Shown: in pieces, positions 46,302-55,422 of the stretch
Position numbering within the stretch: the first letter of the stretch is position 1
Layout of the letters: each line of letters opens with the position of its first letter
From: Verrucomicrobiota bacterium
GTDB lineage: Bacteria; Verrucomicrobiota; Verrucomicrobiia; Limisphaerales; UBA8199
Direction of reading: 5' to 3'
DNA length: 55,726 nt
Assembly: GCA_003176045.1 (NCBI GenBank)
Contig: PSRM01000297.1
Coordinates: 1-55,726 of the forward strand
The notes under the pieces: generated by a model
What the model was told of the DNA's origin: nothing
The model's input: only the letters and a program-made list of their open reading frames with translations
Database searches by the model: none
Position numbers and translations under genes: made by a program

Positions 46302-49300
46302 ATGTCTGGTGCTGAAATGAACTGCTGGGGAACTATCGCTGCTTGCCGAACTGCGGGAGCATACAGGCTCCTACTCCTTGTTGTCGCCCTTTTCGCAGCG
46401 AGCGTCCCGCTCTTGGCTCAACCGAGCTGCACGCCGCTGCCTGCGGGCATCGTGAGTTGGTGGCGGGCCGAGGGTAGCGCCACCGATAGCATCGGCTCAA
46501 TTCTGGCGACGCCAGTGGGCGGCGTTAGTTACACCCCGGCTGTGGTGGGCCAGGGCTTCTATTTAAGCGGTAATGGCTCTTACCTCTCGCTGACCAATTC
46601 GATAGGACTTCAGGCGCAAAACTTCACCATCGAAGCCTGGATCCGACGGACCAGTGCCACATTGGCCACTGAAAGCGGGAACCCCGGCGGCCTGATCTTC
46701 GGCTATGGTCCCGGCGGCTATACGTTTGGCATTTACAATGACGGGCGGCTCACCCTAAGCAAAGTCGGCGTGAGCGAGGTCACAACCACGGCCCTGGTTG
46801 CCAACACCAGCTTCCATCACCTGGCAGTAACGAAAAACGCCGCCACGGTGGTGTTCTATGTGGATGGAGTGGCTTATCCTGCGGCCGCTTATGACCCCGG
46901 TTTCACTTTTTCGACCACTCCAGCCATCGGCGCCACTTTGGGCTTTTCCCCGGGCCAGTACAATTTCTATGGCATAATTGATGAGTTGGCCTTTTACAAC
47001 CGCGGCCTCGCCGCTGCGGAGATCCAAACGATCTACGCCGCGGGCAATGCCGGGAAGTGTGTCGCGGCAACACTTCCAAGCGTCACTTTGCAACCGGCTA
47101 ATCAAGCTGTCCCTCTCGGCACCCCGGCAGTTATCGCAGTCACCGCCGCCGGGAGTCCGCCACTCTCTTATCAATGGAATTTCAACGGTAGTTCCCTGCC
47201 AGCAGCCACGAACAGCGCTTTCCTTCTACCCCATGTCTCGTTGGATGAATTGGGATTGTACTCCGTTCTCGTAACCAATGCCCAGGGATCAATCCTGAGT
47301 TCGAATGCAGTGCTGTCCCTGGTCCAGAGCAACTGCGGGTCGGCCCCTTTGGGCATCGATGGTTGGTGGCAGGGGGAAGGCAGCACCGTGGACAGCATCG
47401 GGACCAACAACGGGATCATCACCGGAAACACAGCCTACGGCCCGGCAATGGTCGGCCAGGGATTTGTTTTCTCGGGCGCTGGATCCTACGTCCAATTGGC
47501 TAACGCAACCAATCTCCAAACCCAGACCTTTACCATCGAGGCATGGGTCCGCCGGGCGAGCACTTCCCTTGCGACTGCCGGCGGCGCGACCGGCGGGAAC
47601 ATGTTCGGCTACGGTAGCGGCGGCTACAATTTTGGAATGTACAATGACGGCAGCCTGAGCCTGACCGCAGCAGGGGTCAGCGACATCCACACCTCACCCC
47701 TGGTCACTGACACCAACCTCCATCATTTGGCCGTGACCAAAACCGGCAGCACGGTCGTTTTCTACATGGACGGCGCCGCTTACCCGGTCGGCGCTTACGA
47801 TCCGGGATTTTCCTTTTCAACAACACCCGTGATTGGCGCTCTGGGCACCACCCTGGGCTACAGCTTCTGGGGCTCCATGGATGAAGTAAGCTTTTACAGC
47901 CGGGCGCTCTCGGCAAGTGAGATTCAAGGTATCTATGATGCCGCGGCCTTCGGCAAATGCCTGGCGCCATACATCGGCGTACAGCCGGCCAGCCAGACCG
48001 ACAGTGTGACCGCCACGGCCAACTTTGCGGTCAGCGCGGGCGGCAGCCAGCCGCTGTACTACCAATGGTGGTTCAACGGCAGCAATCTCCTGGCCGGCGC
48101 GACCAGCAGCATCCTGACGTTGCCCAACCTCCAGCTCAGCCAGGCCGGTTCCTACCGTGTAGTCGTCAGTAACGCCGTGGGTTCCACTACCAGTTCCAAC
48201 GCGATCCTCACCGTGATACCTTTCGCGGCGCCTGCAATCAGTTCACAACCCACAAATCAAACGGTGGTTGCCGGCACAACCGTTTCCTTTGGGGTCAGCG
48301 CCACAGGCAATCCGCCACCCGCTTACCAATGGCAATTTGATGGCACTCCGTTGCCTGGGGCTACAAACTCCGTCCTGAGAATCCCGCATGTTTCGCCGGA
48401 CCAACTCGGCGCCTATCGCGTGCTGGTAACCAATTCCGTGGACTCCGTGCTCAGCTCCAACGCCGTACTGTCGTTCATTCAGAGCAATTGCACGCCGGTT
48501 GTGCCAGGCCTTGTGAGTTGGTGGCCGGCCGAAACCAATAACACTGACATTGTCAGTGGTAATAACGGCACCAACATCGGTAATGTCACCTATGGGCCGG
48601 GCATTTCGGGCCAGGGATTTGTCATGAACGGCAATGCCTCTTATGTCCGGCTGGCCAACAATACGAATCTTCAAACTCAAACGTTCACCATCGAGGCCTG
48701 GGTTAAACGCGCCAGCGCGTCCGTCACCACCGCCGTCGCTGCCCCGGGTGGCAGCATCTTTGGCTATGGCGGTGGCGGTTGGAATTTTGGGATCTACAAT
48801 GACGGGCGCCTGACCCTGACCAAAGTTGCTTATAGCAATGTTCAGACCCCGGCCCTGGTCACCGACACGAACTTCCACCACCTGGCTGTGACAAAGTCCG
48901 GCAGTAATGTCGTGTTCTTTGTGGACGGCGTGGCTTATTCTGTGGGGGCCTATGATCCCGGCTTCATGTTCGTATCAACGCCGGCCATAGGAACCTTGGG
49001 CGCCGGCTCTAGCGCAAGCTTCTGGGGCGAAATTGACGAACTGGGCTTTTATACTCGCGCCCTTTCTGCCAGCGAAGTCCAGGCCATCTATGCTGTGGGA
49101 AGTTACGGCAAATGCCCCATTCTGGCGCCGTACATCACCGCGCAGCCCGCCAACCGGACGAACACCGAGAGCACAACCGTAAGTTTCTCCGTGACCGCTA
49201 TCGGTGCGCCGCCGTTGTTTTACCAATGGTTGTTCAACGACACAGCTCCTCTCTCGGGAGCCACAAACAGCCTGCTGGTCCTGACGAATGTCCAGCTCAG

Positions 49301-52300
49301 CCAGGCCGGCTCGTACAGCGCAGTGGTCTCCAACGCGCTGGGTTCAACCGTTAGCTCCGATGCCATGCTGGCAGTCAATCCGGCCGTGCCGCCAACACTT
49401 ACTTTACAACCGACAAATCAGGCGGTGCCTCAGGGTGGTCTAGCCTATTTTGCTGCTTCCGCTATCAGCGATCCGCCTCCAGCTTATCAGTGGCGGTTCA
49501 ACGGCAGCCCCCTGGCTGGCGCGACCAACTCCAATTTGGTTCTCGTCAGTGTTTCGCCGGGGCAACTGGGCACATACGACGTGCTGGTGACCAATTATGC
49601 CGGGTCGCTGCTCAGCTCGAACGCGGTGCTCAGCCTTTTGCAAAGCAATTGCTCGCCCGCTTCATCGGGGTTGGTCAGTTGGTGGCAGGCCCAGGGCAAT
49701 GCTGTGGATACTATCAGCACTAACAACGGCACGCTCATCGGCACTGTGAGCTACGGGCCAGGCATGGTGGGACAGGGTTTTGTCTTGAATGGTAACGGGG
49801 CCTATATCCAGCTTGCTAACTCAACCAATCTCCAAACCCAGACGTTCACCATCGAAGCCTGGATTAAACGGGCCAGTGCTTCGTTGGCGACGGGCAGCGG
49901 CGCACTGGGCGGTAACATCTTTGGCTACGGTTCTGGCGGCTACAATTTTGGGTTGTACAACAACGGACGGTTGAGCTTGACCAAAGCCGGGACCAGCGAT
50001 GTGCAGACCGCGCCCCTGGTGGCTGATACGAATTTCCATCACCTGGCGGTAACCAAGACAGGCAGCACAGTTGTCTTTTATGTGGACGGGACGGCCTATC
50101 CCGCGGGCGCTTATGACCCCGGATTTACTTTTTCGACAATACCGGTGATCGGGGCCCTCGGCACGAGCCTCGGCGGCAGCTTCTGGGGCACCCTTGACGA
50201 AGTAAGCTTTTACAATCGCGCCCTGTCGGTTGGTGAAGTTCAGTCCATTTACGCCGCAGGAATTTTCGGAAAGTGCCCCCCTTCGGCGCCCTACTTCACC
50301 ATGCAGCCGACCAACCGAACGGATTATGTCGGGGGCACGGTGATTTTTGCGACCGCAGTTCTTGGCGCTCCGCCGTTGCATTACCAGTGGTGGTTCAACG
50401 GCACCAATCTCATACCTGGGGCCACGAGCAACGTGTTGGTGCTGAATACCGTGCAGCTCAGTCAGGCAGGCTCTTATAGTTCCGTGGTCACAAACTCGCT
50501 GGGCTCGGCGATTAGCTCGAACGCCGTATTAACTCTGAACCCGGCGTTCGCCCCTACCATCACTTCTCAACCTGTAAATGCCAAGGTGTTCGCGGGCGGC
50601 ACGTCGTACTTTTCTGTGATGGCCACCGGCGGCCCATCGCCAGCCTACCAATGGCAGTTCAATAGCGCCCCTTTGGCTGCAGCCACAAGCCCGACTCTGG
50701 TTATTTCAAATGTTTCGCCTGGCCAGGCCGGCACATATGCGGTGTTGGTGACCAATTACGCCGGCTCGGTGCTCAGCTCGAACGCAGTGCTATCGGTGGT
50801 GACCAATTGCACGCCCCCGCCGCCGGGGTTGGTAGGCTGGTGGCAAGGGGAGGGCAACGCCGTGGACCTTGCCGACGGAAATAACGGAACGCTCGTGGGC
50901 AGCGTTGGCTACGGCGCTGGCATGGTGGGCCAGGGTTTTGTAATGGGGGGCAGTGGGTCCCTGATACAGCTTGCCAACGCAACTAATCTCCAAACTCAAA
51001 CCTTTACCATAGAGACTTGGGTAAAAAGGGCGAGCGCCTCGGTTGCGACCGGCGCCGGCTCGGCTGGTGGCAATATCTTTGGCTACGGCACCGGTGGCTA
51101 CAATATTGGAATATACAACGACGGGCGCCTCAGCCTGACCAAAGTGGGACAGGATGAGGTCACAAGCACGGCCCTTGTGATGGACACGAATTTTCATCAT
51201 CTGGCAGTGACCAAAACGGGCACTAACGTGGTATTCTATGTGGATGGCGTCAGCCATCCCGTGGCCCCTTACGATCCCGGATTCACGTTCTCAACCAGCC
51301 CGGTTATCGGGGCGGCGCCCGCAATGGTCCCTCTGGGCAACAGCTTTCTGGGCACCATCGACGAGGTAAGCTTCTACAACCGCGCCCTTGCGCCGGATGA
51401 AGTCCAATCCATTTACGACGCAGGGAGCTATGGGAAGTGCTCGACGATCCCGCCCATTATCCTCGTGCAGCCCACCAACCAAACTGTTGTGGCCGGAAGC
51501 AGCACGAGTTTCCAGATCGCCGCCGCCGGCAGCCCGCCCCTGGCCTATTCCTGGATGCGCAATGGAGCGCCTTTGGCTTCCCAAACAAATCCTTCACTGC
51601 TCCTCACCAACATTCAGGCTTCCCAGGCCGGAACTTATTCTGCCCTGGTCTCCAACTTGTCTGGGTCCATGTTGAGTTCGAACGCCGTGCTCATAGTCGT
51701 TGTGCCGACCAATTGCGTTCCTCCGGCGCCGGGCATGTTGAGTTGGTGGCGAGCGGAAGGCGACGCCATTGACCTGGCCGGCGCGAACGATGGCACTCCA
51801 GTGGGCAGCGTCAACTACGGCCCTGGAATGGTGGGGCAGGGCTTTGTCATGACCGGCAATGGCTCCTCCGTGCAGCTTGCCAATTCCCCCGGCTTGCAGG
51901 TGCAGGACTTCACCATCGAGGCCTGGATCAAAAGGGCGAGCGCGTCTGCTGCAACTGCCGGCAGCCAGAGTGGTGGGAACATTTTTGGCTACGGCACCGG
52001 TGGCTACAATCTCGGGATGTACAACGATGGCAGCCTGAGCTTGACCAAAATGGGAGAAAGCCAGGTTAATACGACGGCGCTGGTGACCGATACCAATTTC
52101 CATCACGTGGCGGTCACCAAGACGGGAACCAACGTCGTATTCTACGTGGACGGGATGGCCCATCCGGTGACGCCTTACGACCCGGGTTTTAACTTCGGGA
52201 CAACTCCTGCCATAGGCGCCGGCGGTGCCGGCGCGGGCAGCCTGGGCGCGAGCTTCTGGGGATCGATTGACGAGATCGCTTTCTATACCCGCGGGCTGCT

Positions 52301-54584
52301 ATCCAGCGAGATCCAGGCCATTTACGATGCCGGGAGCTATGGAAAATGCTCAGATCTTCCTCCTATCATCGTAGCGCAGCCCACAAACCAGACTGTCTTT
52401 GCTGGCGGGAGTGCCGTCTTCGGTGTCGTCGCGGGCGGAAGCCGGCCTTTGAAATATGTTTGGAGCTTCAATGGAGCGCCGCTTTCCTTTCAAACAAACA
52501 CTTTCCTTCTGCTGACAAATACTCGAACCGCTCAAGCCGGCTCGTATAGTGTTCTGGTGACCAATTCGTTCGGTGCGAGTTTCAGTTCGAACGCGGTGCT
52601 GACGGTCCTCGCACCGACGAACTGCACCCCCGATCCATCAGGCCTCGTGAGTTGGTGGGCCTGCGAAAGCAACGCGCTTGATCTGGCTGGAGGCAACAAT
52701 GGCATGTTGATGGGTAATGTCAGCTATGGCCCCGGCATGGTGGGCCAAGCCTTCGTGATGGGCGGCAACGGATCGTATGTCCAGCTCAGCAACGCGCCCG
52801 CTTTGCAAGTGCAATCCTTCACCATTGAGGCCTGGCTCCAGCGGGCAAGCTCCTCGGTCACTACTGGCAGCGGTAACGTCGGTGGAGAAATTTTCGCCTA
52901 TGGGCCGGGTGGCTATGCCTTCGCTATATACAACGACGGTCGTCTGAGCCTAAGCAAAGTCGGAACCAGCGAGGTGGCAACCACGAGCCTGGTCACGGAT
53001 ACGAGCTTCCACCACCTGGCTGTCACCAAATCTGGCACGGTGGTCGTGTTCTATATGGACGGTGCGGCTTATCCCGCGCCGTCTTATGATCCTGGCTTCA
53101 CTTTTTCGACCACGCCGGCCATCGGGGCAACCCTGGGCTTTTCCGCGGGTCAATATAATTTTTGGGGCATCATCGACGAGATTGCCTTCTACAACCGCGC
53201 GCTTTCAGCCGGCGAAATCCAAACCATTTTTGACGCTGGAAGCTACGGCAAATGCTCCCTCACGATTCCACCAGTGCTCCTGGCCCAGCCGAGAAGCCAA
53301 ACGGCGCCTTTTGGGAGCAGCGTCACGTTGAGCGTGAACGCAACCGGCCCGTTGCCTTTGAGTTACCAATGGAACTTTAACGGCAGCTCCATCGCGGGCG
53401 CAACCAATACGTCGCTGGTCCTGACAAACGTCCAGCAAGCGCAGACCGGCTCCTATAGCGTTACGGTGAGCAATCTCTATGGATCAGTGCAGAGCTCTAA
53501 CGCATTTGTTCGAGTATTGCACCCGGTGCTCTATGATCCGGCGGCTGCTTTTTCCACCACCGCCAATCCCGCGGGTGTTTGGAGCTACGGTTTCAGCACC
53601 ACTTTAGGCAGCCCAATGGCTTTGTACCGTGAGGAACTCCAGGTAGGAGGCGCTGATACCTGGCGGACGAATATCTCCCAAGGCGATCCAGCGGTATTCC
53701 ACAATGCGAACGGGAGCGCACTCAACATTTCTACCATAGTCCTGCAGCCGGGCGCCCTTGGCTTCCATCCGGGGCCTAACGGCGAGAACTCCGTCATTCG
53801 TTTCACTGCTCCCGCCGCGGGTCAATATGAATTGCTCACGGCGTTCTCAGGCATTGATACCCAAGGGACCTCAACCGACGTTCACGTATTGACCAACACC
53901 GTCTCTGTGTTTGACGGCGTAGTAAAGGGCTATGGCCAAGGCTCAGGTGCGACAAACTTCTCGATACTCTCCTTCAATGCCGGCGACTTCCTCGACTTCT
54001 CTGTCGGCAATGGATCCGACGCCAGTTTTTATTACGACGGCACGGGTCTGTCAGTTCAGATCGGCCTCAACCATCCTCCAGCGGCTTCCAATGTGACTTT
54101 AACAACACGGCAAGACCAGTCCGTCAGTTTTCCTGTGAGCAAACTGTTAATGTCGTGCTCCGATCCGGATTCAGACCCGCTGGTTTTGAGCAGTGTAAGC
54201 GCTTCCAGCACCAATGCAGGCGCCGTCGTGTCCACATTCAATACGATCACTTACACGCCGCCCGCGAGTTTCGTTGGCGCCGACCGTTTCACCTACACAG
54301 TCGGCGACAATCACGGCGGCTTCGCCTCGGCTTACGTGCTCGTTACCGTGACCCCGGCGAATCAGCAATCGGCGAACATGCTGCCACCTGTAGTCATTAG
54401 CGGTGGTTACCAGGTGAACTTCCTCGGATTGCCGGGGTACACCTATAGCCTTCAAAGAGCCTCCTCGATCTCAGGTCCATGGAGCAACCTGGCTACCGTC
54501 ACGACCGATTCCAATGGCCTGGGCACTTATGCCGACACCAACGCCCCTTCTGGAAATGCCTTTTACAGAACGACCTATCCTTAA
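46302..54584 (+). CDS. Giant secreted LamG/Ig modular protein 4 (2760 aa, 7 LamG modules)
   Basis: The ATG at 46302 follows a strong GGAGG site and gives a signal peptide of about 40 residues (LLLLVVALFAASVPLLAQ). The open frame extends upstream to 46125 only through repeat DNA. LamG-like domains begin near residues 43, 344, 730, 1117, 1503, 1805 and 2108. Single Ig-like domains follow LamG 1, 5, 6 and 7. Tandem pairs follow LamG 2, 3 and 4, where the period rises from about 300 to 386 residues. The extra Ig domain of each pair is of the APY(I/F)xxQP subtype shared with protein 2. The C-terminal block starts at about residue 2408 (YDPAAAFST) and ends FYRTTYP. LamG 1 shares a 62-nt identical tract with LamG 10 of gene 1. 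Confidence 0.9.
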   Translation: MSGAEMNCWGTIAACRTAGAYRLLLLVVALFAASVPLLAQPSCTPLPAGIVSWWRAEGSATDSIGSILATPVGGVSYTPAVVGQGFYLSGNGSYLSLTNSIGLQAQNFTIEAWIRRTSATLATESGNPGGLIFGYGPGGYTFGIYNDGRLTLSKVGVSEVTTTALVANTSFHHLAVTKNAATVVFYVDGVAYPAAAYDPGFTFSTTPAIGATLGFSPGQYNFYGIIDELAFYNRGLAAAEIQTIYAAGNAGKCVAATLPSVTLQPANQAVPLGTPAVIAVTAAGSPPLSYQWNFNGSSLPAATNSAFLLPHVSLDELGLYSVLVTNAQGSILSSNAVLSLVQSNCGSAPLGIDGWWQGEGSTVDSIGTNNGIITGNTAYGPAMVGQGFVFSGAGSYVQLANATNLQTQTFTIEAWVRRASTSLATAGGATGGNMFGYGSGGYNFGMYNDGSLSLTAAGVSDIHTSPLVTDTNLHHLAVTKTGSTVVFYMDGAAYPVGAYDPGFSFSTTPVIGALGTTLGYSFWGSMDEVSFYSRALSASEIQGIYDAAAFGKCLAPYIGVQPASQTDSVTATANFAVSAGGSQPLYYQWWFNGSNLLAGATSSILTLPNLQLSQAGSYRVVVSNAVGSTTSSNAILTVIPFAAPAISSQPTNQTVVAGTTVSFGVSATGNPPPAYQWQFDGTPLPGATNSVLRIPHVSPDQLGAYRVLVTNSVDSVLSSNAVLSFIQSNCTPVVPGLVSWWPAETNNTDIVSGNNGTNIGNVTYGPGISGQGFVMNGNASYVRLANNTNLQTQTFTIEAWVKRASASVTTAVAAPGGSIFGYGGGGWNFGIYNDGRLTLTKVAYSNVQTPALVTDTNFHHLAVTKSGSNVVFFVDGVAYSVGAYDPGFMFVSTPAIGTLGAGSSASFWGEIDELGFYTRALSASEVQAIYAVGSYGKCPILAPYITAQPANRTNTESTTVSFSVTAIGAPPLFYQWLFNDTAPLSGATNSLLVLTNVQLSQAGSYSAVVSNALGSTVSSDAMLAVNPAVPPTLTLQPTNQAVPQGGLAYFAASAISDPPPAYQWRFNGSPLAGATNSNLVLVSVSPGQLGTYDVLVTNYAGSLLSSNAVLSLLQSNCSPASSGLVSWWQAQGNAVDTISTNNGTLIGTVSYGPGMVGQGFVLNGNGAYIQLANSTNLQTQTFTIEAWIKRASASLATGSGALGGNIFGYGSGGYNFGLYNNGRLSLTKAGTSDVQTAPLVADTNFHHLAVTKTGSTVVFYVDGTAYPAGAYDPGFTFSTIPVIGALGTSLGGSFWGTLDEVSFYNRALSVGEVQSIYAAGIFGKCPPSAPYFTMQPTNRTDYVGGTVIFATAVLGAPPLHYQWWFNGTNLIPGATSNVLVLNTVQLSQAGSYSSVVTNSLGSAISSNAVLTLNPAFAPTITSQPVNAKVFAGGTSYFSVMATGGPSPAYQWQFNSAPLAAATSPTLVISNVSPGQAGTYAVLVTNYAGSVLSSNAVLSVVTNCTPPPPGLVGWWQGEGNAVDLADGNNGTLVGSVGYGAGMVGQGFVMGGSGSLIQLANATNLQTQTFTIETWVKRASASVATGAGSAGGNIFGYGTGGYNIGIYNDGRLSLTKVGQDEVTSTALVMDTNFHHLAVTKTGTNVVFYVDGVSHPVAPYDPGFTFSTSPVIGAAPAMVPLGNSFLGTIDEVSFYNRALAPDEVQSIYDAGSYGKCSTIPPIILVQPTNQTVVAGSSTSFQIAAAGSPPLAYSWMRNGAPLASQTNPSLLLTNIQASQAGTYSALVSNLSGSMLSSNAVLIVVVPTNCVPPAPGMLSWWRAEGDAIDLAGANDGTPVGSVNYGPGMVGQGFVMTGNGSSVQLANSPGLQVQDFTIEAWIKRASASAATAGSQSGGNIFGYGTGGYNLGMYNDGSLSLTKMGESQVNTTALVTDTNFHHVAVTKTGTNVVFYVDGMAHPVTPYDPGFNFGTTPAIGAGGAGAGSLGASFWGSIDEIAFYTRGLLSSEIQAIYDAGSYGKCSDLPPIIVAQPTNQTVFAGGSAVFGVVAGGSRPLKYVWSFNGAPLSFQTNTFLLLTNTRTAQAGSYSVLVTNSFGASFSSNAVLTVLAPTNCTPDPSGLVSWWACESNALDLAGGNNGMLMGNVSYGPGMVGQAFVMGGNGSYVQLSNAPALQVQSFTIEAWLQRASSSVTTGSGNVGGEIFAYGPGGYAFAIYNDGRLSLSKVGTSEVATTSLVTDTSFHHLAVTKSGTVVVFYMDGAAYPAPSYDPGFTFSTTPAIGATLGFSAGQYNFWGIIDEIAFYNRALSAGEIQTIFDAGSYGKCSLTIPPVLLAQPRSQTAPFGSSVTLSVNATGPLPLSYQWNFNGSSIAGATNTSLVLTNVQQAQTGSYSVTVSNLYGSVQSSNAFVRVLHPVLYDPAAAFSTTANPAGVWSYGFSTTLGSPMALYREELQVGGADTWRTNISQGDPAVFHNANGSALNISTIVLQPGALGFHPGPNGENSVIRFTAPAAGQYELLTAFSGIDTQGTSTDVHVLTNTVSVFDGVVKGYGQGSGATNFSILSFNAGDFLDFSVGNGSDASFYYDGTGLSVQIGLNHPPAASNVTLTTRQDQSVSFPVSKLLMSCSDPDSDPLVLSSVSASSTNAGAVVSTFNTITYTPPASFVGADRFTYTVGDNHGGFASAYVLVTVTPANQQSANMLPPVVISGGYQVNFLGLPGYTYSLQRASSISGPWSNLATVTTDSNGLGTYADTNAPSGNAFYRTTYP

Positions 54585-54587
54585 GAC

Positions 54588-54635
54588 TTCGTCCTCCACT
54601 TTGTCCTCCACTTCGTCGAGAACTTTGTCGAAACC
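54588..54635. repeat. 12-bp tandem repeat after LamG/Ig gene 4
   Basis: Four successive 12-bp units (TTCGTCCTCCAC, TTTGTCCTCCAC, TTCGTCGAGAAC, TTTGTCGAAACC) start 3 bp after the stop of gene 4. The same first unit, at the same distance, follows gene 3, which suggests that the duplication joining genes 3 and 4 extended past the stop codon. Confidence 0.75.
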
Positions 54636-54655
54636 TTCCGCTTCGAATTCTACGC

Positions 54656-54684
54656 TTGACTTCTTCCTTTTCTTTTCATTTAAT
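54656..54684 (+). promoter_or_regulatory. Predicted sigma-70 promoter of the PEP-CTERM gene
   Basis: TTGACT at 54656-54661 is followed after 17 nt of pyrimidine-rich sequence by TTTAAT at 54679-54684. The ATG at 54706 is 21 bp further on. The boxes are nearly the same as those of LamG/Ig genes 1-3, so common expression is likely. Confidence 0.6.
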
Positions 54685-54705
54685 GTGGCCGTCAGTTCAT
54701 GAAGT

Positions 54706-55422
54706 ATGAAACGTCTCCTTAGGATCTTTCTCCTCGTCCTGGTCTTTGCGAGCTTCTCCCAACTGGTCGCTCGGGCTTACACTACCAACGACGATGGCCT
54801 CAACATTCCCATACCCGATGCCGACACGAACGGCATCCAAAACTCGCTCTCGATCAACGGCTTAAGCGGTCCGATGCAACATGTGAGCGTCACGCTCAAC
54901 ATCACTGGCGGCTTCAACGGTGATTTCTATGCGTACCTTTTTCACAACGGGACTAATTCGATCCTTCTAAATCGCGTTGGAGTAAGCAGCACCAGCACGT
55001 TTGGATATTCCGATCGAGGCTTCGGGCCGGATGGCTCGGGAAACCGTTTCACTTTTAACGATTCCGCAGCACACGACATCCATTATTACCAGACCTTCCC
55101 CTATACGCTAAATGGCAACGGACAATTGACCGGCCAATGGCAACCGGATGGAAGGGCGATCGATCCCTCTTCGTCTGGAGCAGCTTTCGATAGCGCGGCC
55201 CGCACTCGCCCATTGAGCGATTTCATCGGCCTCGATCCGAATGGCACCTGGAGCCTGTTCATAGCCGATATGTCGCCCTTGGGCGCCGGCGTGCTCTCGA
55301 GCTGGGGCATGACTATTGATGTCGTGCCAGAGCCGGCGAGTGGCGTCCTGCTGGTTCTCGGCTTAAGCGGATTCTGGGTTGCAGTGCGAAGCAAACAATC
55401 GGTTCCCAAAACCTCGTCGTAG
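54706..55422 (+). CDS. PEP-CTERM sorted protein with proprotein-convertase P-like domain
   Basis: A 238-residue secreted protein. The signal peptide covers about residues 1-24 (ending QLVARA). The body resembles the P/jelly-roll domain of proprotein convertases, with the closing segment LDPNGTWSLFIADMSPLGAG and then LSSWGMTI. The C-terminus is a PEP-CTERM signal: VPEP, a hydrophobic helix (ASGVLLVLGLSGFWVAV) and a basic end (RSK). In known systems exosortase (EpsH/XrtA-type) processes this signal and links the protein to exopolysaccharide or the surface. No exosortase gene is in the window. It is the only PEP-CTERM protein beside the four LamG/Ig proteins. Its stop codon lies inside a palindromic repeat. 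Confidence 0.88.
   Translation: MKRLLRIFLLVLVFASFSQLVARAYTTNDDGLNIPIPDADTNGIQNSLSINGLSGPMQHVSVTLNITGGFNGDFYAYLFHNGTNSILLNRVGVSSTSTFGYSDRGFGPDGSGNRFTFNDSAAHDIHYYQTFPYTLNGNGQLTGQWQPDGRAIDPSSSGAAFDSAARTRPLSDFIGLDPNGTWSLFIADMSPLGAGVLSSWGMTIDVVPEPASGVLLVLGLSGFWVAVRSKQSVPKTSS

Noticed and set aside
22644..54584. CRISPR array as an explanation for the regular 900-bp repetition
   Set aside because: The repeats are long protein-coding modules with amino-acid conservation, not short identical repeats with unique spacers, and no cas genes are present.
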